A stretch of DNA of 64,000 nt from Pelobates cultripes (Eukaryota; Chordata; Amphibia; Anura; Pelobatidae), in assembly GCA_933207985.1 (NCBI GenBank), contig OW240913.1:268841797-268905796 (forward strand). The letters are read 5' to 3'. Below the pieces are notes generated by a model. The model saw nothing but the letters and a program-made list of their open reading frames with translations. It searched no databases and was not told the DNA's origin. Positions 1 through 10,934 of this stretch are shown here, in pieces (position 1 is the first letter of the stretch; the number at the start of each line of letters is the position of its first letter). The position numbers and the translations under genes were made by a program.

Positions 1-418
1 TGCAGGTGATGCAGTGTGTTTGTGTGTAGTGGAAGCAGTGTGTATTTGTGTATAAGGGATGTATTGTGTGTTTCTGGTTGTGTGTAAGGGATGCATTGTG
101 TGAATCTATATTTGTATGCATAAGGGATGCAAGGTGTGTGTCTGTAAGTGTGTGCATTGAGTGTGTGTTAGTGATGCATTGTGTTTCTGTGTGTATGTAA
201 GAAAAGCAGTGTGTGTGTAAGGGTTTGCATTATGTGTTTCTGTGTATGTGTGCAAAGGATGCATTGTCTTTGTGTGTAAGTGTTGCATTGTGTGTGTGTA
301 ATGGATGCATTGTGTGTTTCTCTGTGTGTAAGGGAAGCATGTTGTGTTTCTGTGTGTGTGTGTAGGGATGCATTGTGTGTGTCTGTGTATGTATAGGGAT
401 GCATTGTGTGTGTGTGTG
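1..418. repeat. TG-rich degenerate minisatellite
   Basis: The stretch is built of variants of a GGATGCATTGTGTGTG-like unit mixed with plain TG runs and interrupted by short AAGGG segments. The open frames seen here on both strands (runs of T/H/Y or C/V) are products of the simple repeat and carry no domain. It appears to be the interior of the hAT-like element whose terminus is at 991, because other elements of this type in the window hold similar arrays. Confidence 0.85.
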
Positions 419-690
419 CGCTTAGTGTCCTCTCTTCCCTGTGTCCTCCTCACCACCCACCCTCCCTGTGTTCTTTTCAGTCCCCCCTTCTCCTCATCTC
501 CCCTTCTCCTCACTCTTACTCTCCCCCCTCCTCCTTGTGTTCTTCTTACTCCCCCCTTGTTCTTCTTACCCCCATTTTTCATACCCCCTTCTTCTTCTTA
601 CCCCCCTCCTCCTCCTTCTGTTACAACCCCCTCCTTCAGTTACTCCCCCCAGTTCACTTACTCCCCCCTTCACTTGCTCCCCCCTCTTTC
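419..690. repeat. CT-rich polypyrimidine low-complexity tract
   Basis: This is a plus-strand pyrimidine tract made of CCCCCTCCTTC-like units. It runs straight into the assembly gap, so its true length is unknown and the repeat probably caused the gap. No gene is visible. Confidence 0.85.
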
Positions 691-790
691 NNNNNNNNNN
701 NNNNNNNNNNNNNNNNNNNNNNNNNNNNNNNNNNNNNNNNNNNNNNNNNNNNNNNNNNNNNNNNNNNNNNNNNNNNNNNNNNNNNNNNNN
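691..790. other. Assembly gap (100 N)
   Basis: Exactly 100 undetermined bases. The round number suggests a placeholder of unknown true size at the edge of a polypyrimidine repeat. Confidence 0.99.
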
Positions 791-991
791 GGCACCATGG
801 ACAGCAGAGGAGCTCGGCCACGCTACAGGGGAGGGGAGGAGAAGAGCAGCTGCAGCCGTCTGAGGCTCTTAACAGAGCGCTCAGTCGGCTGCAGCATTTA
901 AAGGGCCGGCCCTTCAGTGGCCGGTATTAACAGAATTTGGGGCGGCCTGGGGGGCAATTGCCTCCCTGCCCCCCGGCCCAGCCTGCCCCTG
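791..991. mobile_element. Right terminus of a non-autonomous hAT-like element
   Basis: GC-rich sequence ends in GGCCCAGCCTGCCCCTG. Its reverse complement starts CAGGGGCAGGCTGGGCC, like the CAGGG(G/C)CGG termini of hAT-like elements elsewhere in this window (30882, 41813, 59429). The left end would lie before the window start, so no target duplication can be checked; the base after the end begins GTGTGAGG. The GC-rich 3' part and TG/CT-rich interior match the architecture of the other repeat-carrying copies. Confidence 0.5.
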
Positions 992-1726
992 GTGTGAGGA
1001 AAATCCTTGCATGACTTTATGCCCAGGAAGGCAGCCATGGGGACTAGACCCAATCTCTGGGTACCAAGGCTTGGGCTGCCATAAACTCCACTAGTTGCTT
1101 GTGTGGTGAGATAGACCGTGAATGGGTGCCTTAGCCAGCACCCAGCAGTGATGTTTTATCTGTGTATCAACGTGCCCAGTACAGACCGCCAGGAGGACAT
1201 TTTGTTGTAAAGCTCGGGAATCCGAGAGCATGGTATGTGCAGTGGGATCTGTGCACAATGGTGTCGGATCCCTCCAGTGGGGATCGGGACCTGTGAGAAG
1301 TGTCTCAGCACTGCTGTATGGCTGGTAGATTTGGAGACAGGGTGGCGGTAGTCCACCCTGCTCCCCTCCCATGAAGGCCGCAGGCTCCAAAGTTTCGCAT
1401 AGCCCTCAAGGGCCTCAAAACTCCCGATCTTGGGGTCAGCAGTAGTGCCAACAGCCACCTGTTCACTGTGCTATATTTCCTGGCTGATAATGGGTGCAAT
1501 GTGCCATAGTTTTCAGCCTAAATTGCCAGAGCCTCTCCCGCGTGCTACCGGTCAGCATGGCGGTAAGGCCCCGACCCCCCAAAAAAGTCAATGTTAAAAA
1601 GAGATCAGATCAATTTTGAACAAGGAATTGATTTCCATCAGATCTCGAGCACGGATTGTAGGCCTATTATTGGCATCCATTCAAGCAATATTTCTGGCCC
1701 CTCTACATTACAGAGCCCTCCAAAGG
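992..1726. other. Unassigned sequence
   Basis: No recognisable gene or complete mobile element. Three overlapping minus-strand frames of 64 to 100 codons between 1091 and 1499 have no motif I recognise and no consistent frame, so I do not call them genes. Confidence 0.6.
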
Positions 1727-2172
1727 CTAAGAGAATAATAGCTAGTAACTAGTCCCTCCTCACATTTAGCTAAATTGTGGTCATATAATATAAATATAAT
1801 GTCTGTTTCAGTATGTGTGTCTGTTAGTATGTATCTGTGTGTGTGTATCTGTGTCCTTTTGTATCAGTGTGTGTGTTTGTGTCTGTGTGTGTATTAACGT
1901 GGGTGGGATTTGGAGGCGGACCCTGTGGGCAGGATTGGAGGCGGGCCCCAGGGGGCACAGACCCTGAGCTGAGCTGGTGGCGGCCCTGCTGGTCAGTGTG
2001 CCTTGAGGACTGATATGGAAACCACTGCCTTAGATGCATGCCCCTTATGAAGAAGATTGTTGAAAAAAGAAACGTGGCAAACTTGTGATAACATTTCTGT
2101 ATAGTATACAGTAGTTTAGATTACAATAAAGAAGTCATGTAAATATATATATATAACATGGTTTTTTGTACA

Positions 2173-2350
2173 GAGTTATTGACTAAAATGCGAATCTTTG
2201 GAAATTCAAAGTGAATTTTAAATTTAAGGAAAAAGTATCTGAACTGGAAAGATTCTCCAAATCAGCTGTGCTTCCAGTTCCGCTACTTTAGCTTGAAATT
2301 TGAATTTCACTTTCAATTCACTATAAATTGCCACCAATTCTCATTTTGGT
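2173..2350. mobile_element. Foldback miniature element (copy A)
   Basis: Inverted arms are visible: AAATTCAAAGTGAATTTTAAA near the left and TTGAAATTTGAATTTCACTTT near the right, enclosing a short non-coding middle. The same unit recurs at 10951-11128 and 20558-20735 inside copies B and C, and a separate diverged copy sits at 9680-9830. It is non-coding and AT-rich. I cannot assign a superfamily from the ends. Confidence 0.55.
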
Positions 2351-2474
2351 AAAAAACAACAAGAAAAAACCTGTACATGTAAAATATACATGATTTATTA
2401 TTAGTGTTTAGAACATAGTAACATCATTCCTTGTGTTACAAATGGGCCAACCACATTTTATTTGTTAAGGCCCT

Positions 2475-2554
2475 TTAACCCCTTAAGGACCAAACTTCTG
2501 GAATAAAAGGGAATTATGACATGTCACACATGTCATGTATCCTTAAGGGGTTAA
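2475..2554. mobile_element. TTAA-flanked MITE, piggyBac-like
   Basis: A 72-bp body (2479-2550) lies between two TTAA tetranucleotides. It starts CCCCTTAAGGACC and ends TCCTTAAGGGG, giving an inverted terminal repeat, and contains an internal palindrome ACATGTCACACATGT. TTAA target sites with CCC termini are typical of piggyBac-type transposition. Copies B and C lack it, which makes this an insertion with empty-site evidence. It cannot encode a protein. Confidence 0.85.
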
Positions 2555-4132
2555 AACCTTGGCGTTTAAACTGACCTTTTTCAACAAACATTTTTCTTGA
2601 AAAGGAGGAGTTTGTGTTCGTGGGCCACTGACAAATATGTGAAAATTCAGTATCAAAATAATAAAGGTAAGACGTGGACAACACAGTCTCTAAATTCTCT
2701 TAATAAAATACAAAAAAAATGGAGCTAACTACAGTAAAGAAAAATAAATGGAAACAAATGTATGCAAAATGAGAGAATTAGAGGACAGAATAAAGGTCGT
2801 TGTAGTCTACACAGTTCTACACAGTTCTCGCTTATCTACATGATTGTAACTTCTCTGGATACATTTTATTATATATATGTTCCCTGGATTCCATTTCCCT
2901 TGACAAAGAATGTCGAAGAAGTAACAGTTGGTTTGCTAACCACCCCCTAGGACTGATCACATAACACTATTGTTCACACATAGCATGCTCACATTTAACA
3001 CATAATTTTGGTCAGAATATCGAGGCAGTCATGGTTCTAATGTAATTTAGAACTGATTATTTCTCAACCATACCGTTACAATATTTCCAAATATTAGTGT
3101 CAAGGCTGCTATTCACCTGGCGTACCTGGTTCCCACCTGTCATTAATCCATGTATGTGGCATTGCTAGCACTCAAAACAACCATTGTTAAGGGAGCCCTA
3201 TCACTAGTGATGCTTACCTGCCCTTGATATGTGTTTCAACATTTTTGGATGCCACCCCTTTTGTAGCCGATTTCAGTAATCATTCCTCTGCAGCATATTC
3301 CTTCAACTCTCTAAAAACTATCTAAAGACTTATGGGGCAGTATTTTGCAAAACATTTTTTTTGTGCAAAAAATATAAAGATTTGTACATGCAAAAAATAC
3401 AGCACATTAATGAGGCAAAGACAAATATCAAATGCACTAGAGTTGTATTAGTGTTCGGACTGTACCTTTAATCAATGAATTTCAAACATTGCTGTTTTGT
3501 TGACTTATCATGATTCTTGGAAAATTTAGTTTGGATAAGTGCATTTTAGTTTTATTTACCTTTAAACTACTTGCTATTAAATATCTAAACTAAATAAAAC
3601 TATTCCTTACAACAAATATAACTGGCTGCTTGAAAAGTTGTGATATAAAGTAGAAATATATGTTGTCTAAAAGTTAAATTTGCTTCTATTTTTGGATGGG
3701 CCTAAGGCATGAGCACACGACTCTACATCCGTACGTGCTTTTCCGAGTGCTGAATTCTACCTGTGTTTTTAGTTAGATGTTTACAGTGAATTTCTTAATT
3801 GAGAAACCAAATTGAATGAGATTTACTTGCTGTTTCTGTAGGTTAGACCAACAGTAAACAACTCTCTCAGTTTTACTTTATTCTGATTCAGTAACAAGTC
3901 TGTAGGTAAAAACTAAAAGGATTTCTTTACTAGTGAATTATTTCTTGATTATTTTAACTCTAAGGGAATACAGGCATTGTTCAGAGTTCTGTTTTTTGTG
4001 GGAAGAATAACAAAACATACATTTTATGACTGACAAAGTAGGAGATGAGAAGGGGGAGCCCCAGCGTCAATATAAAGAAAAACCCACTGTTTCTACTGTA
4101 TTGCATTATTATGCTGTTAGTGTTTCTAAGAA

Positions 4133-4284
4133 TTAAAAGGGCTACTCCAAGTATCATGACCAAAACAGTGCTCTGTAGTTGTCAAACGATTTGACTATTT
4201 ACATCGGGGTGCATCAGGGCACTCTTGATACCATAACTACTACTGCATAATGTAGTGGTTATGGTGCTTGGAGTGTTCCTTTAA
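4133..4284. mobile_element. TTAA-flanked MITE with ACTCCAAG termini (copy A)
   Basis: A 144-bp body lies between TTAA at 4133-4136 and 4281-4284. Left end AAGGGCTACTCCAAG and right end CTTGGAGTGTTCCT are inverted, followed inward by CATAACCACTA-type complementary arms. Starting with purines after TTAA resembles Kolobok-type elements rather than piggyBac, but this is an inference from the termini. Copy B carries the same element at 12928-13079, so it predates that duplication. Confidence 0.7.
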
Positions 4285-5259
4285 CTCTTTGACTAAGACC
4301 ACGAACAGCTTGAAATATTGCAAGATTCTTTTCTATTGATTGTAGAACTAATATGGTCACTACAATTGTTGCTAAAATCATAATTTTATTTATTTTCTAG
4401 ATTTGTGTTTGGTGCAGTGCTGAAAAAGATAGAAAAAAGTTAGAAAAGGAGCCTCATCTGCAGGTTTCTGTCTGTTATCATCTTTGGATTAGTTATGTTT
4501 TGTCAGTGTGGTAGAAAGAGAGTGGAGAGTTTATAAAAACCACAATAAATGTATCAAAAGACTAAAACAAAGTGATGCAAATATTGTGCAGTGATAGTGC
4601 TAAAAGTGCTGGGGAACATTGATAACTTGTATACTCTAATGTGTACCAAGTCTCTGATTCAAATTAATGCAATGAAAATATCATATGCAAACAAAACAGT
4701 GAACTTTTCAAGTCCAATTCAAACAGTGATTTACAATATGTGAAACAAAAAGATGATAGAGGTTGATACTTTCCAGTTTTTTATGACAATTAAAAGACCT
4801 AAAAAATCCAAATATGAATTTCATAGTGCAGACAATCTGATATTCAAAGTTAAAGATCAATACCAATAGAGGTGATAGTAGAATTACCAACTCACAAGTG
4901 GGGAGGCTTTAATAATGTCTCAATCTTGACATCATATGGAGTCTTTAAGATCAGGGCACTCCAACCCTACTTTGAGAGGCTTTCTTCCAATTCCCTAGGA
5001 GTTAATATATAAAACAGGAAAAGTGCAGAAATAGTGTAATATGTCTTTAAGACCAGAAATCAAATTTGAAATATACTCACATGTAAAAGGGCCTTTTCCT
5101 ATAGGCTGTATTTGCAAAGTGGACACCTATTTATTGGGGTGGTGTTACCCTCCAAAGATATACAGGAAATCTCCCAATTAAGGAATATTCCAATTTATTA
5201 GACAAATAAAGATACAAATATAAAACCACAATAAAACAATAAATGGGGCTTGTCCAAAA

Positions 5260-5292
5260 AGTGTTTCACCTATTCAGGCTTTCTCAATCAGT
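5260..5292 (-). ncRNA. Hammerhead-like relic of a Penelope-type repeat (copy A)
   Basis: Read on the minus strand the segment gives TTGAGAAAGCC, a six-base loop, then AGGTGAAACAC. This resembles the CTGANGA...GAAA arrangement of a type I hammerhead but with two core positions changed, so it should be inactive. The paralogous site in copy B (14055-14086) keeps GAAACGC. Assignment rests on similarity to the better-kept motif at 22658-22695. Confidence 0.25.
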
Positions 5293-5670
5293 AATAAAAC
5301 AACTTGTGTACTGGTGTTTATATATCCGTATAATTAATTATTAATCACGTCTTTCTGTGGCCAAATGGGTCTGACGTGCGTTCCACCTTTCAGAAACAGA
5401 TAGTTCAAGCCTTGTTTTAAATTGAAGAGGCTATGCCATAAGCCCCATTAGTCCACTCAGCAGAATTCTCCCCTCCTTTCATTCAAAGATTGCCTCCACG
5501 AGTCAAACCTCATTATGACTCTAGTGGCGTCCATCTTTGCATTACAACCATTGCATTCCACCGCTCGTTCGTAGTCAAATCCACCTTCTGTGCAGTAGTA
5601 ACTGGTGTGTTCTATCATATTAAGCGAAGGGCAATCAGTGCATATATTCTATGGAGGTATAATACAAAGA

Positions 5671-5857
5671 TTATTATACAGGAAAAAGAGAAAAATGAAG
5701 ATACAAAAAAAATTAGAAACTAAAACAGATATATTCCTGATAACAACAAACAATAAAGTAATGATTCTAAAAAAGTAACACAATTTAGTAAAAATTGCAA
5801 GAAATGGTAAAAAATACAAGAGATAGTACAAAAATGGACAATTTTCATGTGCACTTA
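5671..5857. other. AT-rich unassigned spacer
   Basis: AT-rich sequence after the point where copies A and B part. It runs up to the TA that precedes the Tc1-like terminus. No gene or repeat is recognised. Confidence 0.5.
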
Positions 5858-6426
5858 CACTGATCAACCACAACATTAAAACCACCTGCCTAATATTGTG
5901 TAGGTCCCCTCGTGCTGCCAAAACAGTTCTGAAATTTCAAGACATGGACTCTACAAGCCCTCTGAATGTGTCCTGTGGTATGTTTCACCAAGACATTTGC
6001 AGCAAATCCTTAAGTCCTATAATGTGCGAGGTGGGGCCTCCATGGATTGGATTTGTTGTTCCAGCACATCCCACAGATGCTCAATCGGATTTAAAGGCCA
6101 AGGGCACTCTGACCAGTCTGTGGCTACAGAGTTTTCCAAGTTTTTCTGCAATTTAAGCTACGGTAGCTCTTCTGTGTGATTGGGCCAGACAGGCAAGCCT
6201 TTGCTCCCCATGTGCATCAATAAGCCTTGAGCTACCACGGCTCTGACGACTTTTCACCGGTTGTCCTTACTTGCACCACATTTGGTAGGTACAAATCACT
6301 ACATAGCAGATTCACCCCACAAGTCTTGCTGTTTTGGAGATCTTCTGACACAGTCATTATTTGTTCCTTGTCAAAATCACTAAGATCTTTTTGCTTGCTC
6401 ATTTTTCCTGCTTCAGACACATCAAA
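5858..6426 (-). mobile_element. Tc1-like transposon, internally deleted copy
   Basis: Starts after TA with CACTGATCAACCACAAC, a terminus I recognise from a Tc1-like family common in fish and amphibians. The transposase reads on the minus strand. The N-terminal segment (about 6420 to 6260) keeps MSKQKDLSDFDKEQI, the start of the DNA-binding region, and a second helix-turn-helix-like piece follows, but most of the catalytic domain is missing. It joins the N-terminal part to terminal sequence directly, so it is a deletion derivative. Related partial copies lie at 18745-19033 and 21886-22416. The right terminus is replaced at about 6426. Confidence 0.8.
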
Positions 6427-7927
6427 TTTGCCAGAAGCTCAAGGAAGCAAGGTGAAAGGTTACTGTAGGACCTAACTGAGAGGTTTGCCTTGACGTGGCA
6501 GGTGGGCTAAACTCTCTCATGGCCATTGGAGAAACTAAAAAACCTCCATTTGTTAAAATATGCATAGGGATTTGGGAAGAGCTCAGGTAACTTTTTTCTT
6601 TGGTTTTTACTGTACGTATTGGGGCTGATGAGTACTGTGGTCGTTGCTACCGCCCAGGAGTGATGGGAGTTTGAGCGCAGGACTTGTTTGTTCATGTTAA
6701 TATTGTTACATATTTAGGTTTTACAGTGAGGTGGGTGTGCCCCTGACATGCTCTGACCTTCAAAGTGTATCATCCTCTATCTGCACCTATCACAGTAGCA
6801 CTATGAATGGTTACAATAATTACACATAAAACAAGTATAAACTCAGGACTAAAAAAAAGGAGGAGGAGGATACTGGAGACAATGCCTTTGTGTGCATTGT
6901 CAGTAATACAATCCACATCACTGCTGATGATTGTGGCTGTGAGCAGGATGACAAAGTGCATGTGTGTTTACAGAGCTGTCCTAAGGGGTGTGCATGTGGC
7001 TGTATGTGACAGTATATGTGTATAACTATGTGCACCTGATTGTGTTGTTTTAGACCAAACCAAGTGTTTGCTTGAATATCTGCCCCTGTCCAAATGTCTT
7101 AAATGTAATAAAGCGTGCACGCCGAAGAAATCCCACTGACACAAAAAAGTTAAGTTGAATGAAAACTTCCAAGTGTATTGTCAGGGGGCGGTGTAGCCCC
7201 TTAAAAGGGCAAAGAATGCAATGTATGCAAATACAGAAAGTAAACTTTTCAATTGGTTAAGTGTTTTAGTAAAGTAAATATTTAATTGGTTAGGTTTTAA
7301 GTGTCTAATCTTTATGGACCTCCTCCAGAGGGTGTTGATATCATCGTCATCTTAAGTGTAACTCCGGAAGGAGAGGCCATCTTACTACACGAGGGTCTTG
7401 GTCGATGGGAGGGGGTGCTCTAGCAGCCATTTTGAGTAATAAATGAACACAGGTATACAAAGTAAATAGACATTTTACACACATTCATTTCTATCCATCA
7501 CAGTGTCTTTCACTGTGGGACACCTGAAAAAATACACACCTACAAAAATGCACACCTGAATTCACACATGGGCCTACATGCATGTTTTTAAATCGAATTA
7601 AACAAATATCACATACATCTCCAGCTGTAGAATTTTGATTCAATTCAATCATTAAACAAACCAGGAACCAAGTGTGAAATGCAACAGTCTAGTTTAGCTA
7701 CTGCAGACAGGCCAAGATTCAAATTCTAGAGTGGGCTGCACAGTCATCTTTAAAATTTGAGATTTGGATCTTTCTGACTTTAGTAGAAGTTGGGCGAGGG
7801 AAGGCCAACCCAAGATGTGTCAATAAAACAAAATACCTTACTGACCTTGCTTCTTGTAACTTGCCTCATTATGTCCCTCCCGCAGCAGATAGTACAATAA
7901 GTATTGGTCAGTATTGATTAAATTGGT
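6427..7927. other. Unassigned sequence
   Basis: No gene recognised. Short frames near 6507, 6770 and 6807 overlap on opposite strands and have no motif. There is a stretch with CTCC-rich and GTGTAGCCCC-like sequence near 7190-7440, but I cannot place it in a family. Confidence 0.5.
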
Positions 7928-9213
7928 CAGGGCCGTCTTTAATGCTGATTGAACCCTGGGAAAGCATTTGCTTGGGACCCCTGGTCTCCTTCCTCCCACC
8001 TTGTGGCATGCAAACACGCCTTCCACTCGAAGACACACATAAAGAATACACAAAAAAACACACACATATAAAACATAGACTTAGCCACACTAAATATACA
8101 CACTGACACACATACAAATGCACACACTGACACAAATACAGATACACACATACATAAACTCAGATATGCACAGGTACAGACAAACAGATACACAGACATA
8201 CAAAGACAGATACACAGACACACAGGTGCATATACAGATACACAGTGACACACATACAGACACAAAGAAACACTCACTGACAAACATGCAGACACACGCT
8301 AGCACACATACAAATAAACAGACACTCACCCTGACATATATGCAGATACACACAATAACACACATACAGCTACATACACAGACACAAATGCAATAAAACA
8401 GACATACACTAACACATACAGATGCACAGACACACACACTGACACACATACAGATACACAGACACACACAGATACACAGGGCCACACACTGACCCACATG
8501 CAGATACACAGGCAAATGCACATACATTTACACATATAGACAGATACACACACAGAAACACATACAGACATACAGACAGATAGACAGATACACAGATACC
8601 CATTGTACAGTGCTACGGAATATGATGGCTCTATATAAATAATAAAATAATAATAATACACATACAGACAGAGAGAGAGACACATACAGACACACAGATA
8701 CACATATAAACAGAGAAACACACAGAAACACACATACATACAGACAGATACACACATACAGACACACAGATACACATACTGCCAGATACACACACAGATA
8801 CACAGACACACATACATATACACATACAGACAGATACACACATATAAACACACATACACATACAGACAGATATACACACAAACAGACACTCATGGAAAAT
8901 ATACATTTTTAGTCACCCCCCTTTTGGCTGCAGAAAGGTGACTTCGCTGTGGTCCAGTGGCTGGCTGAGGCTGTTGGGAGTCGGGCTCTCTACCAGTCCA
9001 CGCTCCCCCTACCTTTCTCCCTTCCATGCAACACTCTCTGTCTTAGCTAGAAAGGAAGTGACTGCATGTCCTCCAAGTGTTGTCCTCATCACCGGAGGCC
9101 CGCTACGCTGTTAAAGCGCTGCAGCGCTGACCGGGCTCCTGCAGACTCATTGCCATCAGGTGGAACTAAGAGCATGAGCCACCCAGTGGGCCCCCTCTAC
9201 GTGTGGCCTGCGG
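7928..9213. mobile_element. Non-autonomous hAT-like element, right-truncated, carrying a minisatellite
   Basis: Begins CAGGGCCGTCTTTAAT and continues with a segment (CCCTGGGAAAGCATTTGCTTGGG) that matches the start of the complete relative at 56805. After the CA-rich array, 8905-9213 matches the 3' part of that relative, including a CTGTTAAAGC-GCTGCAGCGC segment and CCACCCAGTGGGCCCCC. The terminal GACGGCCCTG is missing, so the right end is lost and no target duplication can be tested. It encodes no protein. Confidence 0.75.
8033..8900. repeat. CA/ACAGATACAC minisatellite
   Basis: Degenerate tandem array of ACAGATACACACA- and ACATACAGACA-type units on the plus strand. The long Cys/Val/Tyr frames on the minus strand (up to 187 codons) are translations of the repeat and are not genes. 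A unique 50-bp island (about 8600-8655, GTACAGTGCTACGGAATATG) interrupts the array; it resembles the tail of a short interspersed repeat, but I cannot name it. Confidence 0.9.
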
Positions 9214-9679
9214 TAGTAAGTGGCAGTCTATTCATATGATTTTTAAAATTATGTTTACTTAGCCTCTACATTTAGCAAATATGTTTACCTGAGGTCTGAA
9301 AAATAAAATTAGATGTAAAAATCCAGACCTCTGCCTTTATTTGCATCATAGTACTAGGTGCCTCCATTTTTATTCCCTGTCAATCATTGATATAAATGCT
9401 GCTTTTTTCTGCCATTAAACATGGTTAGTGAAAGAGGAGAAATTGTACCAATCCTTCCGTTTTCCTTCTGATTTCCATTGTCTACCCTGGCTGTGCCCCG
9501 ACAGAACCGAATTGTGACGTCACCTGCAACATCTTCAATTTACATTTGAAAAGAATACAGATCATCACATGGAAATGGTTAAACAATTTAAAAGTTATTT
9601 TCAATGTTTCATTCAATTATGCCATTACCAGAAAGGTGACAATTCCCCTTAAAACCATTCTGTCCGTTTCAGGGAAAAG
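9214..9679. other. Unassigned sequence
   Basis: AT-rich, without a recognised gene or repeat. Confidence 0.5.
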
Positions 9680-9830
9680 TGACTGTGTTATTCACCAAAG
9701 TGAAAATTTTTGGAATTCAAAGTGAATTTCAAAATTTAGGACAAAAGAGCCAAATTAGAAAAATTTTCCAAGCTAATTCTGTTTTGAGTTTGATTATTTT
9801 GCCCTTAAATTTGAAATTCACTTTACACAA
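9680..9830. mobile_element. Diverged foldback miniature element
   Basis: Inverted arms AATTCAAAGTGAATTTC and AATTTGAAATTCACTTT enclose an AT-rich non-coding middle. The structure and arm sequence match the unit at 2173-2350, but the copy is more diverged and lies just left of the CR1-type LINE piece. Confidence 0.5.
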
Positions 9831-9849
9831 GCCTGCTTATTTAAGCCTC

Positions 9850-10400
9850 TATACATATCGTTACATAGATAAATAGTTACGTAATTACATAGCTGAAAAG
9901 AGACTTGCTTCCATCAAGTTCAGCCTTCCTCACATATGTTTTTGCAGTTGATCCAAAAGAAGGCAAAAAACCTAGTCTGTAGTGCTTCCAATTTTGCAAC
10001 AAACAAGGAAAAAATTCCTTCTTGACCCCAAAATAGCAGTCAGATGGTTTCCCTGGATCAAGCAGCTATTACCCCACTAATTAGAAACTATATTCCTCTT
10101 ATATTATGTTTTTGCAAGTATTTATCCTAATTCAGTTTAAACATCTGTATGGATTCTGATAAAGCCACCTCTTCAGGCAGAGAATTCCATATCCTTATTA
10201 CTCTTACTGTAAAAAAAAAAAAACCTTTTCTTTGCCATAGAGGAAATCTCCTTTCTTCCAGCCTAAATGTGTGACCTTGTGTCCTATGTATAGGCCTGTT
10301 TATGAATAGATTTCTAGATAATGGTTTGTACTGGCCCTGAATATATTTGTATAATGTTATCATATCCCCTCTGAATTGCCGATATCCAAACTAAAGAGAT
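9850..10400 (-). mobile_element. CR1-type LINE 3' end (unit B)
   Basis: The minus strand carries the C-terminal end of a non-LTR retrotransposon ORF, then about 270 bp of untranslated sequence. It ends at the low-coordinate side in an imperfect (CTATGTAA)n 8-bp repeat. Ending in a short microsatellite instead of poly(A) is characteristic of the CR1/L2 group. A sister copy is at 19455-20030. Both are 5'-truncated, as usual for LINEs. Confidence 0.7.
10127..10363 (-). pseudogene. C-terminal fragment of LINE ORF2
   Basis: The 78-residue frame contains RTQGHTFRLEERRFPL, then FFFFTVRVIRIWNSLPEEV. This is the short conserved tail found after the reverse transcriptase in many CR1/L2/Rex-type LINE proteins (usual form: ...F..RVV..WNSLPE.V). 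The reverse transcriptase itself is absent, so it is a 5'-truncated dead copy. An A-run expands FF to FFFF. Confidence 0.65.
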
Positions 10401-10887
10401 TTCAATTTTGTAACCTTTTTTTTTTTTAATACACGCTCTCCATTTTATTTAAGAGTAAACATAGTCTGATCCTGGCTAAGAGAAAATAGCTAGTAACTAG
10501 TCCCTCCTCACATTTAGCTAAATTGTGGTCATATAATATAAATATAATGTCTGTTTCGGTATGTGTGTCTGTTAGTATGTATCTGTGTGTGTGTATCTGT
10601 GTCCTTTTGTATCAGTGTGTGTGTTTGTGTGTGTGTGTGTATTCCTGTGGGTGAGATTTGGAGGCGGACCCTGTGGGCGTGATTGGAGGCGGCCCCAGGG
10701 GGCCCAGACCTTTAGCTGAGCTGGTGGTGGCCCTGCTGGTCAGTGTGCCTTGAGGACTGATATGGAAACCACTGCCTTAGATGCATGCCCCTTAGGAAGA
10801 AGATTGTTGAAAAAAGAAAACGCGGCAAACTTGTGATAACATTTCTGTATAGTATACAGTAGTTTAGATTACAATAAAGAAGTCATG

Positions 10888-10934
<47 letters not shown>

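Larger units (their letters stand above)
1727..5670. repeat. Duplicated block, copy A
   Basis: Near-continuous homology with copy B (10466-14466) and partly with copy C (20080-21764). Homology starts at GGCTAAGAGA and ends after GGTATAATACAAAGATT. A differs from B and C in the GT-rich area: it has ATTAACGTGGGTGGG where both others have ATTCCTGTGGGTGAG. It also lacks the long TA array. A is therefore the outgroup copy. It carries an extra TTAA element (2475-2554). No protein-coding gene is seen; the short frames at 2762, 3981 and 4708 are not preserved as a set across all copies. Confidence 0.9.

Noticed and set aside
8090..8906. Minus-strand frames of up to 187 codons
   Set aside because: Translation of the ACAGATACAC array, with no domain or codon signal.
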